Assembly (NCBI RefSeq): GCF_001567585.1
Contig: NZ_LRQV01000070.1
Span: 1-34,955 of the forward strand
Length of the DNA: 34,955 bases
Reading direction: 5' to 3'
DNA from: Micromonospora rosaria
GTDB lineage: Bacteria; Actinomycetota; Actinomycetes; Mycobacteriales; Micromonosporaceae
A model generated the notes under the pieces. That model did not search any database. It had not been told where the DNA came from and saw nothing but the letters and a program-made list of their open reading frames with translations. Made by a program: the position numbers and the translations under genes. Shown in pieces: positions 7,401-14,442 of the stretch; position 1 is the first letter of the stretch, and each line of letters opens with the position of its first letter.

Positions 7401-9863
7401 GGCCGTCGGCACGTCGGCGTCACGGGGGTCTGGCCCGGTGGAGCTGGCGTCAGCGCCGTGCTGCTCCCGGGGCTCGGCCTCCGCCGGGTGCTCCTCCGAC
7501 GACTTGGGTGCCGGGTCGGTGGAGAGGGGAGCCGTCCACTGTCGAGCTGATGTCGTTACCGAGTCAGCCGGCGATGTCGTATCCGATTCAGCTCGACAGT
7601 CATCGTCGACAGGTGTCGCGGCGGGCGTCGGCACCGGATCGGCACCGGCGTCGGGCCGACGGACCAGGGGGATCTCGTCCCCGCGGTGTCCGGTCGCGGC
7701 CTCCTCCGCACGCGGCGCGGCGTCGGCTGGCGGGGCGGCGTCGACCGGCGGGGTGGTACCAGCCGGCGGAGCGGCGTCCGACAGCGGCTCGGGACGGGTC
7801 GGGTACGGCGCCGGGGTGACCGGGCCGGGCAGGAACTCCATGCGCAGCCGGGCCGCCGGGGACACGGGCGCCGACGAGGGGTCGACGTCCTCGATCGGCG
7901 TGGTCTCCCGGGCCGGCCTGGTCTCGTGCAGGGCGGCTGCCCCCGCTCGGGGCGCCTCCGACTCACGCGGCGGCACGACGTCGTGCCGCCGCGCCATCTC
8001 CTGCGGCGGCGCCGACTCCTGCGGAGCTGCCGACTCCCGGGCCGACACCGTCTCGCGCGGCGACACCGTCTCGTGCCAGGACACCGTCTCGCGGGGCGGG
8101 GTGGCGTCGCGTGGTGGCTGGGGCTCGTGCGGTGGGACCGGCCCGCGTGGCGGTGCGGCGTCGGCGGCTCGGAGGGGCTGACGCGGGCTCGCGGGCGTAC
8201 CCGTGCGGGGCTGGTTCTGCGGGCCGGATGTGGCCGGTCGGGGCCGCTCGTAGATCGAGTGGGGCCGCTCGGTCGGCTCCGGGGGCGTGGGCGGCCGGCT
8301 CCACTCGCGGGGCTCGGCGGGCCGCGCCGAACGGGCCCAGTCCCGGGGCTCCACCGGGATGGAGGGCCGGCCGGCTTCGCGCGGCTCGGTGGGCCGGCCG
8401 GCCTCGCGCGGCTCCGAGGGGGCGGCGGGGCGACCCGGGTCACGGCGGTCCTGGGGTACCGGTGGACGTCCGTCCTGCCAGGAGGGAGGGCCCGGCTCTG
8501 CCGGGCGGGAGGTGTAGCGCGGCGGAGCGTCGTTCTGCCCGGTGCCGGCGTCGCCCTGGTCCGTCGAGCGGCGCTGCTCCGGGCGACGGAACAGGTCGGG
8601 CCGGATCGGGCCGGGCGCCGGCCAGGGCAGTCCCTCGTCACCCCGGGCGGCCGGTCGCGGGCCCGCCTCGCGGTGCGGCTCCGGTGCCGGCTGCCGTCGA
8701 TCGGGGTGCTCGGGACGCGCCGGAGCAGGTCCCGGTGGCTGCTGCCGGCCCGCGCCCCACCGGTCGGTCGGGTACCACTGCTCGGCGGAGGCGGCCGGTC
8801 GACGTGGGTCACCCTGGTCCGGCCGGGGGCGCTGGGTCGCCGGAATGTCCTGGGGGTGCGGGCTCCACTGGTGCTGCGGGCGGCCGTCCTCCGGGGAGCG
8901 CCGCTCGGCTCTGGGAGTCGGCCGGTCGTACCCGGCGGCGGGTCGCTCGGCCCGGCGCGGCGGGGCCTGCTCCTCCGGTTCCGGCATCCAGCCCGGCTCG
9001 GGCCGCTCCGACCGGGGTGCGGGCGAGACCGGACGGGTGCCGTAACCGGGGCGGGGGGCCGGGGAGACGGGCGGGGTGCCGTAGCCGGCATCGGGGGCGG
9101 GTGAGACGGACGGCATGCCGTAGAGGGGCGCGGGTGAGACGGGCGGCATGCCGTAGGTGGGCGCGGGGGAGACGGGACGAGACCCGTACTCGGGTCGTTC
9201 GGGACGGGCGCGGTGGCCGTCGTGCCGGTCCCGGTCGCGACCCCGGTCGCCGTCCCAGCCCCGGCCCTGGTCCCAGTCGCGACCCTGTTCCCGGTCGCGG
9301 CTTCGGTCCCGGCCCTGGTCACGGGTGCGGTCCTGGTCCCGGCCCTGGTCCCAGTCGCGGCTCCGGTCGCGGTCGCGGGGGTGGTCGGGCCCGGGTCGGT
9401 GCCAGCCGGTCTCCCGGGAGGGCGTGCGCTCCGGCGGTGCGGGCCGGCGTCCGGGCCGGTCCGCCTCGCCGCCGGTCGGCCAGCGGTCCGGGTCGGGGCG
9501 CGGCGACGCCGGCCGGTCGCGCTGCCAGGTCGGTTCCGCGTGGGGCCGACGGTACGCATCGTCGGAGCGGCGCTCGTCGCGCGGGTCGGGTCGCCCGCCC
9601 CCGGGGGCCGGCTGGTCGTCGAGGTCCTCGTCGTCCCAGACCCAGCCCACCCGGTACGAGCCGTCGGCGCGGGTCGGGGCCAGCGGCGGCACCTCGGCAC
9701 GGCCCACGGCGGCGGCCCGGCCGGTGGGCGGGGGAGCGTACTGCACGCCGATGTCGCCCGGGTAGCGCTGGCCCGGGAACTGTGGCTGCCACTCGTTCGT
9801 CGGAGCGAAGACCCAGGACGGCTCGGCCGGGTCACGCCACCGGTCGAAGTCGCCGCGACTCAT
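4425..9863 (-). CDS. Giant proline-rich disordered protein with TPR-like helical block and C-terminal WG repeats
   Basis: This 1812-residue protein has three parts. Residues ~1-1375 are low complexity: an aromatic N-terminus (MSRGDFDRWRDPAEPSW), an RD/DR-rich tract (~160-220), YGxPPVSPAP repeats (~225-290), then long Pro/Ala/Ser/Glu segments including PPVDAAP and PVSAPPA repeats (~1000-1200). Residues ~1378-1570 look like TPR-type helical repeats (RARLLSLRAVASRL, ALVQARLANVLRWRGEFAEA, EACHHFERALDLRGDGD). Residues ~1587-1795 carry about five WG-type repeats (ERWGYADPDGDFV, GWTLLDRHGVPRF, GWLAVDPDGEVV, GWGAVDTNGRVV, RWGALDRHGEPL). No signal peptide or membrane helix is visible, so it is probably cytoplasmic. 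Divergent from the ABC exporter genes. The function is unknown; WG repeats are usually binding scaffolds. The start ATG has only a weak Shine-Dalgarno. Confidence 0.85.
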   Translation of the reverse strand: MSRGDFDRWRDPAEPSWVFAPTNEWQPQFPGQRYPGDIGVQYAPPPTGRAAAVGRAEVPPLAPTRADGSYRVGWVWDDEDLDDQPAPGGGRPDPRDERRSDDAYRRPHAEPTWQRDRPASPRPDPDRWPTGGEADRPGRRPAPPERTPSRETGWHRPGPDHPRDRDRSRDWDQGRDQDRTRDQGRDRSRDREQGRDWDQGRGWDGDRGRDRDRHDGHRARPERPEYGSRPVSPAPTYGMPPVSPAPLYGMPSVSPAPDAGYGTPPVSPAPRPGYGTRPVSPAPRSERPEPGWMPEPEEQAPPRRAERPAAGYDRPTPRAERRSPEDGRPQHQWSPHPQDIPATQRPRPDQGDPRRPAASAEQWYPTDRWGAGRQQPPGPAPARPEHPDRRQPAPEPHREAGPRPAARGDEGLPWPAPGPIRPDLFRRPEQRRSTDQGDAGTGQNDAPPRYTSRPAEPGPPSWQDGRPPVPQDRRDPGRPAAPSEPREAGRPTEPREAGRPSIPVEPRDWARSARPAEPREWSRPPTPPEPTERPHSIYERPRPATSGPQNQPRTGTPASPRQPLRAADAAPPRGPVPPHEPQPPRDATPPRETVSWHETVSPRETVSARESAAPQESAPPQEMARRHDVVPPRESEAPRAGAAALHETRPARETTPIEDVDPSSAPVSPAARLRMEFLPGPVTPAPYPTRPEPLSDAAPPAGTTPPVDAAPPADAAPRAEEAATGHRGDEIPLVRRPDAGADPVPTPAATPVDDDCRAESDTTSPADSVTTSARQWTAPLSTDPAPKSSEEHPAEAEPREQHGADASSTGPDPRDADVPTAEEPPDAPASRPADTWAVAPDLPRPYVPPPTEPARPEPARPEPAPADWPGSEPSALGGADAWFRPKRPVVAELAAARPDGPPEPGTPAVETAERSAPAAGDGPADSGGDPDHGMPAGADEAGSVLSPHVTDAAPISAPPAPPVDTAADQRAVPAEQLGAPAVEPVESVPARPVSAPPAESRPASPAAEPGTVPPVDAAPPPVDAAPPPVDAAPLPPHQPVSAPPARPVSAAPAPHISSPPVDTVPAAPTAPVSAPPATPVSAPPAAPVAAPPAPISAAPAAPISAPPAAAVSALPAPAAAPVSAPPATPVSSPPAAPISAPPARPVSGLPADHDSPETQPDSRVLGTLPPAPVSAPPAPAPSPLAPPVSAPAASAPPAPASSPLAPPVSAPPVSAPPVSAPPALTPSAPAPSVPASPAPASRTATPPAPTPPTPEQPALAPPDTAPLETAQPDSALLKSPQPDSAQPAPPAVASAPPALASPAGGPVPESTSDPRKTEAGSGAGDGSGASARAEHGSGAGDGAEAGDGAGSGDPSDGRSGQAAARVAGKTPAARPVDVQGDPEQALTSYRWEVDPETLREIVESPDDLRTIRRRLTEKLGAAIDNRARARLLSLRAVASRLIGELDDALADGRLALTYAEATGELRRTALVQARLANVLRWRGEFAEADRLLARANSPELPDRLRAALHEHAGRSCYDQGRLIEACHHFERALDLRGDGDADLSARVRQALDAVQRRAGDGGFGPYPRSRDELLERPVLPVPARDGDRERWGYADPDGDFVIAPEYAAAQPFHEELAWVRRPDSPGWTLLDRHGVPRFESAWPAVRPFSDGLAWVSPDGAGGWLAVDPDGEVVAHQGFDEVRPYRAGRAAVRRGAGWGAVDTNGRVVVPTRYGGFATTLSDGRRVAGFTDEGLAVVEVNGRQGVLDRTGRMVVEPAHPVLVIHPVAFLVGDGGGRWGALDRHGEPLIDLVHRDRDEVLAEIERLLTDASPVL

Positions 9864-10024
9864 CGGCGGGCCCCGTCGCAGCCCGCGTGGCGCGCCCCGG
9901 TGGCCGGCTCGCGTCGCTCGCTCACGGCGGTGTCACCTCGTCGGAATATTGTCGCGCTGGGCGCCCCACCCCCCGGTAGAGTCACGCGTCCGGTGCGGGA
10001 TGGCTGCGGATGGAGGGTAGCGGC
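9864..10024. promoter_or_regulatory. Divergent promoter region between WG-repeat gene and ABC exporter
   Basis: The 161-bp gap holds an AT-rich island GGAATATTGTCG near 9943-9954, in otherwise GC-rich DNA. It is the best candidate for a -10 region on either strand. The exporter side has GGAGGGTAGCGGC directly before GTG 10025. Exact promoters cannot be assigned by eye. Confidence 0.35.
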
Positions 10025-10876
10025 GTGGACTCGGTCACCGCCACTGCGGCACCGTCCGCGCGTCCAAACGTTATCCTACTGATTCGGACATTCGCCGCAA
10101 TAGTCGGATCGGGTTTCCGGCGATACTCGACATACCGCCAGGCCACCGTGGCCGGAGTGGTGACCAACACGGTCTTCGGCATTCTCCGCTGTTACGTCCT
10201 GCTCGCCGTGGCCGGCGAGGCCGGCACGGCGGCCGGGTACGACCGGGCGCAGCTCGTCACCTTCGTCTGGGCCGGGCAGGGGCTGCTGGCGGTCGTGCTG
10301 CTCTGGCGGTGGACGGAGCTGGCCGACCGGATCCGTACCGGCGAGATCGTCGCCGACCTGCTCCGGCCGGTCCACCCGGTGACCAGCTACCTCGCCGCCG
10401 ACCTGGGCCGGGCCGGGTACGCCGGGCTGGCCCGGATGGTGCCCCCGCTGCTGGTCGGGCCGCTGCTGTTCGAGGTCCACCTGCCGGCCCGCTGGTCCAC
10501 CGTGGCGTTCTTCGGCTGCTCCGTGGTCCTGGCGGTGGTGGTCTCCTTCGGCTGCCGGTACCTGGTCAACGCGACCGCCTACTGGCTCGGGGACGCCCGG
10601 GGGCCGCTGCTGCTCTGGACGCTCTGCTCCGCGGTGCTGGCCGGGCTCGCCTTCCCGCTGCGTTTCCTGCCGGAGTGGCTGTACGTGCCACTGTGGCTGC
10701 TCACCCCGTTCCCGAGCCTGCTCCAGGCCCCCTTGGACGTGCTGGTCGAACGGGACCCCCCGGCGATCCAGGCCGGCCTGGTGGGGGTGCAGCTCTGCTG
10801 GGCCGTCCTGTTGCTGGCCGGTTGCCGGTGGGTGCAGCGCCGGGCGGAGCGGCGGCTGGTGGTGCACGGTGGCTGA
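10025..10876 (+). CDS. ABC-2 type transporter permease, first of pair
   Basis: A 283-residue integral membrane protein with about six hydrophobic segments (TVAGVVTNTVFGIL, TFVWAGQGLLAVVLL, MVPPLLVGPLLF, VAFFGCSVVLAVVV, LLLWTLCSAVLAGLAF, LCWAVLLLAGC). It fits the ABC-2 permease family found in the three-part exporters COG4586/COG4587/COG3694. I chose GTG 10025 because GGAGGGTAGCGGC precedes it; an in-frame ATG at 10010 has no such site. The stop overlaps the next permease by 8 bp. Codons for the first ~30 residues are unusually AT-rich (CTA, ATA, ATT, GTT) compared with the rest. The substrate is unknown. Confidence 0.85.
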   Translation: MDSVTATAAPSARPNVILLIRTFAAIVGSGFRRYSTYRQATVAGVVTNTVFGILRCYVLLAVAGEAGTAAGYDRAQLVTFVWAGQGLLAVVLLWRWTELADRIRTGEIVADLLRPVHPVTSYLAADLGRAGYAGLARMVPPLLVGPLLFEVHLPARWSTVAFFGCSVVLAVVVSFGCRYLVNATAYWLGDARGPLLLWTLCSAVLAGLAFPLRFLPEWLYVPLWLLTPFPSLLQAPLDVLVERDPPAIQAGLVGVQLCWAVLLLAGCRWVQRRAERRLVVHGG

Positions 10877-11711
10877 GCGGTGGCCGGCGGTCCGGCGCGG
10901 CGAGCGGGCCGGTGGGGCGCTGGTCGCGTACCGGGCCCTGCTGGGCGCGCAGGCGCGGGCGCAGACCACGTACCGGACCTCGTTCGTGGTGGACCTGGTC
11001 GGCAACGTCGGGGCCACCGTGTTCGACGTGCTGGCCGTCGTGGTGCTCTACGGCGTCACCCGGGAACTGGGCGGCTTCACGCTGCGCGAGACGCTGGTCG
11101 TGGTCGGGCTCAACGCCACCGCCTTCGCCCTGGCCGACCTGTTCTTCGGCAACGTCGAACGGCTGCCGGTGTACGTGCGCAGCGGGCTGTTCGACGCGGT
11201 GCTGCTGCGTCCGCTCGGCGCGCTGCCCCAACTGCTGCTGATGGACCTGCCGCTGCGCAAGGCGTCCCGGACCGTGGTCGGGGTGGCGGTGCTGGTCGCG
11301 GCGGTCACCTCGGCGGGGATCGACTGGACGCCGGGGCGGGTCGTGCTGGTGGTGCTCGCCCCACTCGCCGGGACGGTCTTCTTCGGCTCGATCTTCGTGG
11401 CCACCGCCACGCTCACGTTCTACTGGACCGAGTCGGGCGAACTGGCCAACTCGGTCACCTACGGGGGGCGGGACTTCAGCTCGTACCCGGTCACGATCTT
11501 CGAGGGCTGGTTCCGCGCGGCCTTCGCGTACGGCCTGGGGTTCGCCTTCGTCAGCTACCACCCGGCGCTGGCGCTGCTCGGCCGGGCCGACCCGCTGGGC
11601 CTGCCGGCCTGGGTCGGCTGGGTGTCGCCGGGGGTCGCGCTGGTCGCCGCCGGGGCCGCCGCGCTGCTCTGGCGCGCCGGCGTCCGTCACTACCGGAGTA
11701 CGGGGTCATGA
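10869..11711 (+). CDS. ABC-2 type transporter permease, second of pair
   Basis: A 280-residue membrane protein beginning at a GTG that overlaps the previous gene by 8 bp. Hydrophobic segments include VVDLVGNVGATVFDVLAVVVLYG, LVVVGLNATAFALADLFFG, VVGVAVLVAAVTSAG, VVLVVLAPLAGTVFFGSIFVATATL and GVALVAAGAAALLW. The LRETLVVVGLNA and SSYPVTIFEGWFRA segments fit ABC-2 permeases of the COG3694 type. It should heterodimerise with the first permease. Its TCATGA end makes a 4-bp overlap with the ATPase start, so the three genes form one translationally coupled operon. Confidence 0.86.
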   Translation: MAERWPAVRRGERAGGALVAYRALLGAQARAQTTYRTSFVVDLVGNVGATVFDVLAVVVLYGVTRELGGFTLRETLVVVGLNATAFALADLFFGNVERLPVYVRSGLFDAVLLRPLGALPQLLLMDLPLRKASRTVVGVAVLVAAVTSAGIDWTPGRVVLVVLAPLAGTVFFGSIFVATATLTFYWTESGELANSVTYGGRDFSSYPVTIFEGWFRAAFAYGLGFAFVSYHPALALLGRADPLGLPAWVGWVSPGVALVAAGAAALLWRAGVRHYRSTGS

Positions 11712-12745
11712 CCATCATCGAGGCGTGCGACCTGCGCAAGGAGTTCCCGGTCCGGGTGAAGGTCGGCCGGTGGCGCCGGGTCCGGCGGACCGTGCGGGCG
11801 GTGGACGGCGTCGACCTGCGGGTGGCCCGGGGCGAGACGCTCGGCTACATCGGCGCGAACGGCGCGGGCAAGTCGACCACGCTGAAGATGCTCACCGGCG
11901 TGCTCGCCCCGTCCGGCGGTACGGTCCGGGTCTGCGGCCTGCGCCCGGTGCCGGACCGGACCCGGCTGGCCCGCCGGATCGGGGTGGTCTTCGGCCAGCG
12001 GTCACAACTCTGGTGGGACCTGCCGTTGCGGGACTCCTTCGACCTGCTGCGGCACATCTACCGGGTACCGTCCGCCGAGCACGCGGCCCGGCTGCGCCGC
12101 TGCCGGGACCTGCTGGACCTGGACGCCTTCGCCGACACCCCGGTCCGGCAGCTCTCGCTCGGGCAACGGATGCGGGGCGAGTTGACCGCCGCGCTGCTGC
12201 ACGGCCCGGAGGTGCTCTTCCTCGACGAGCCCACGATCGGGCTGGACGTGGTGAGCCGGCAGGCGGTCCGGAGCTTCCTCGGCGAGCTGAGCCGGACCGG
12301 GGACACCACGCTGGTGCTCACCACCCACGACCTCGCCGACATCGAACGGCTCTGCCGGCGGCTCGTCGTGGTCGACCACGGTCGGGTGGCGCACGACGGC
12401 TCGATCGCCGACCTGCACGCCCGGTACGGCTCGCGCCGGCTGGTCGTGGCCGACCTGGACAGCGCGCCGGCCGAGCCACCGGTGCTGACCGGGGCGACCC
12501 TGCACCGCGTGGAGGCGGACGGGCACCGGCTGGTGTACGCCTGCGGGGCGGCGAGCGCGGCGCAGGTGGTGGGTGCCCTGGCCGGGCTGGTCCCGCTGCG
12601 CGACATCTCGATCGTGGAGCCGGACATCGAGGAGGTGGTGGCCCGGCTCTACCGCTCCCCGGCCGGCGAGCCCTGCACCGCTGCGTCGGCCGGTGCCGGG
12701 CTCACGGGTGCTCCATCACCAGGACCGCGAACGTCCCCGGAGTGA
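11708..12745 (+). CDS. ABC transporter ATP-binding protein of the ABC-2 exporter
   Basis: The 345-residue ATPase carries all expected motifs: Walker A GANGAGKST at 49-57, Q-loop around Q98-Q100 (FGQRSQLWWDLP), signature LSLGQ at 149-153, Walker B VLFLDEP at 169-175 and switch H207 (LTTHDLAD). The RSQLWWDLP segment and the extra ~90-residue C-terminal domain match the COG4586 subgroup that pairs with two ABC-2 permeases. It energises export through the two preceding permeases. Its last 44 bp overlap, tail to tail, the convergent XRE regulator; the extra tail (AGAGLTGAPSPGPRTSPE) looks non-conserved. Confidence 0.93.
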   Translation: MTIIEACDLRKEFPVRVKVGRWRRVRRTVRAVDGVDLRVARGETLGYIGANGAGKSTTLKMLTGVLAPSGGTVRVCGLRPVPDRTRLARRIGVVFGQRSQLWWDLPLRDSFDLLRHIYRVPSAEHAARLRRCRDLLDLDAFADTPVRQLSLGQRMRGELTAALLHGPEVLFLDEPTIGLDVVSRQAVRSFLGELSRTGDTTLVLTTHDLADIERLCRRLVVVDHGRVAHDGSIADLHARYGSRRLVVADLDSAPAEPPVLTGATLHRVEADGHRLVYACGAASAAQVVGALAGLVPLRDISIVEPDIEEVVARLYRSPAGEPCTAASAGAGLTGAPSPGPRTSPE

Positions 12746-13262
12746 GCGCCTCGTAGCGGTGCGGGACGTCACCGGGGAAGGTCACGTAGTCGCCGGGGTC
12801 CAGGTCGACCAGGTCGGTGCCGGGCCCGGCGCGCAGCCGCCCGGCGGCCACCACGACGTGCTCGACGCTGCGCGGGGTGTGCGCCTCGGCGACCCGGACC
12901 TGCCCCGGCTCCAGCGCGATGACGTACACGTCCCGGCGGACGTGCGGTGACCCGGCGGCGAGCAGCGTACTGGTGAAGTCGGCGTGCTCGGAGCGGACCC
13001 GGGGCCCCTGGCCGGCCCGGATCACCCGGACGGCGGGCGGGGTCGGCTCGACCAGCCGGCTGAACGGCACGTCGAGGGCCACCCCGAGGGCCCAGAGCGT
13101 CTCCACGCTCGGGTTGCCCAGGCCCGACTCCAACTGGGACAGCGTCGACTTGGCGATCTTCGCCCGGCGGGCCAGCTCGGTCAGCGAGATGCCGGCGCGC
13201 TGCCGCTCACGGCGCAGTGCCGCGGCGATGGTGGCCAGTGGGGGAGCGGGTTCGGTCGTCAT
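12702..13262 (-). CDS. XRE-family regulator with C-terminal cupin domain
   Basis: A 186-residue transcription factor. Residues ~11-67 form a Cro/C1-type helix-turn-helix (RRERQRAGISLTELARRAKI, STLSQLESGLGNPSVETLWAL). Residues ~100-184 form a small beta-barrel cupin (EPGQVRVAEAHTPRSVEHV, LVDLDPGDYVTFPGDVPHRYEA), the usual ligand-sensing half of this class. It is divergent from azlC-azlD, so it most likely controls that exporter and itself, perhaps in response to an amino acid; that link is inference from position. The start ATG is only a few bases downstream of a possible -10 (TACGAT), so its leader is very short or absent. Its 3' end overlaps the ABC ATPase gene. Confidence 0.9.
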   Translation of the reverse strand: MTTEPAPPLATIAAALRRERQRAGISLTELARRAKIAKSTLSQLESGLGNPSVETLWALGVALDVPFSRLVEPTPPAVRVIRAGQGPRVRSEHADFTSTLLAAGSPHVRRDVYVIALEPGQVRVAEAHTPRSVEHVVVAAGRLRAGPGTDLVDLDPGDYVTFPGDVPHRYEALTPGTFAVLVMEHP

Positions 13263-13327
13263 GTTCGTTCCATCGTACCGTTTGTTCGGTTTGACGAACG
13301 ACCCTGCGGCTGTTCATCATAACGAAC
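13263..13327. promoter_or_regulatory. Divergent operator/promoter region of XRE-cupin regulator and azlCD
   Basis: Two 16-bp elements share the pattern GTTC-N8-GAAC: GTTCGGTTTGACGAAC (13284-13299) and GTTCATCATAACGAAC (13312-13327), 28 bp apart. The first overlaps TTGACG (13291-13296), a good -35, and the second covers CATCAT (13315-13320), a plausible -10 at 18-bp spacing, and abuts the azlC ATG. A further GTTCGTTC (13263-13270) abuts the regulator start. This looks like repression of azlC and autoregulation. The palindromes are seen; binding is inferred. Confidence 0.65.
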
Positions 13328-14140
13328 ATGCGTACGGCAGAGCGAACAGTGCGGTCCGGGCCCGATCGCGCGGTGCTGCGCGACGTGGCCGCCATCGGAG
13401 CGGCGATGGTGGCGGTCGGCGCCTCGTTCGGCGCGATGGCGGTCGCCGCCGGCCTGCCCCTCTGGGCCCCGGTGGTCATGTCGATCCTGGTGTACGCCGG
13501 TGGGGCCCAGTTCATGGCTGTCGGCCTGGTGGCCGCCGGCAGCCCGGTCGCCGCGGTCCTCGCCGGCCTGCTGCTCAACGCGCGGCACCTGCCGTTCGGG
13601 CTGACCCTGGGCGGCACCATGGGTGGCCGACTCTGGCAGCGGCTGCTCGGCAGCCACCTGATGACCGACGAGACCACCGCGTTCACCCTGGCCCGCCCCG
13701 CCGGCCCGGCGCGCCGCCGGGCCTTCTGGATCGCCGCGACCCTGCTCTTCCTGGCCTGGAACCTGGGTACCGTCATCGGCGTGCTCGCCGGCGGCGCGCT
13801 CGGCGACCCGGCCGCCTTCGGGCTGGACGCGGCCTTCCCGGCCGGTCTGCTCGCCCTGCTGCTGTCGAGCCTGCGGGACCGCGACACCCGGCGGGTGGCC
13901 CTGGTCGGCGCGGCGCTGGCGGTGCTGACCACCCCGTTCCTCCCGGCCGGCCTGCCCGTGCTGCTCGCCCTCGGCGGCCTGCTCGTGCTGTTCCTGCCCG
14001 GTCGCTCCACCGACCCGCCGACCGACGCCGGCCCGACTGCTGGTGGCTCGACTGCTGCGGGCCCGGCCGGTGGTGGCGCGGTTGGCGTCGGGTCGGCGGC
14101 CGGTGCGCGGGCCGCGCGGCCGGAGGGGGCGCCGTGCTGA
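13328..14140 (+). CDS. azlC: AzlC family branched-chain amino acid exporter, large subunit
   Basis: A 270-residue inner-membrane protein of the AzlC/YgaZ family. Diagnostic stretches are AAMVAVGASFGAMAVAAGLPLW, MSILVYAGGAQFMAVGLV, LLLNARHLPFGLTLG and HLMTDETTAFTLA, with about six hydrophobic segments up to ~residue 220. It works with small AzlD to export branched-chain or related amino acids. The last ~45 residues are a Gly/Ala/Pro-rich tail without obvious function. There is no Shine-Dalgarno before ATG 13328; the transcript may be leaderless. The stop overlaps the azlD GTG. The XRE-cupin regulator is divergent and probably its regulator. Confidence 0.9.
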   Translation: MRTAERTVRSGPDRAVLRDVAAIGAAMVAVGASFGAMAVAAGLPLWAPVVMSILVYAGGAQFMAVGLVAAGSPVAAVLAGLLLNARHLPFGLTLGGTMGGRLWQRLLGSHLMTDETTAFTLARPAGPARRRAFWIAATLLFLAWNLGTVIGVLAGGALGDPAAFGLDAAFPAGLLALLLSSLRDRDTRRVALVGAALAVLTTPFLPAGLPVLLALGGLLVLFLPGRSTDPPTDAGPTAGGSTAAGPAGGGAVGVGSAAGARAARPEGAPC

Positions 14141-14442
14141 TCGCGGTCATCCTCGCCCTGGCCGCCGGTACGTTCGGCCTGCGGCTCACCGGCGTCCTGC
14201 TGCGTGACCGGCTGGACCTGCCCGAGTGGTCCCGGCGGTTACTGCCGGTCGGGGCCGCCGCGCTGCTCGCCGCGCTGGCCGCGACGGCGGCGCTGACCGA
14301 GGCGGCCCAGTTCGCCGGGTACGCGCGACCGGCCGGGGTGCTGGCGGGCGTGCTGCTCGCCTGGCGTCGCGCGCCGTTCGTCCTGGTGGTGGTGGCTGCG
14401 GCCGGGGTGACCGCCCTGCTCCGCCTACTCGGCGTACCCTGA
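14134..14442 (+). CDS. azlD: AzlD family branched-chain amino acid exporter, small subunit
   Basis: A 102-residue membrane protein with three to four helices (LIAVILALAAGTFGLRL, LLPVGAAALLAALAAT, PAGVLAGVLLAW, FVLVVVAAAGVTALLRLL). LRLTGVLLRDRLDLPEWSRR followed by LLPVGAAALLA is typical of AzlD/YgaH. The GTG start at 14134 overlaps the azlC stop and is preceded by GGAGGGGGC within azlC, so translation is coupled. It pairs with AzlC as a two-subunit exporter. Confidence 0.9.
   Translation: MLIAVILALAAGTFGLRLTGVLLRDRLDLPEWSRRLLPVGAAALLAALAATAALTEAAQFAGYARPAGVLAGVLLAWRRAPFVLVVVAAAGVTALLRLLGVP

Noticed and set aside
5771..10082. Several long plus-strand open frames opposite the WG-repeat gene
   Set aside because: They lack recognisable domains and mirror the repeat composition of the minus-strand gene, which has TPR-like and WG domains in a single uninterrupted frame.
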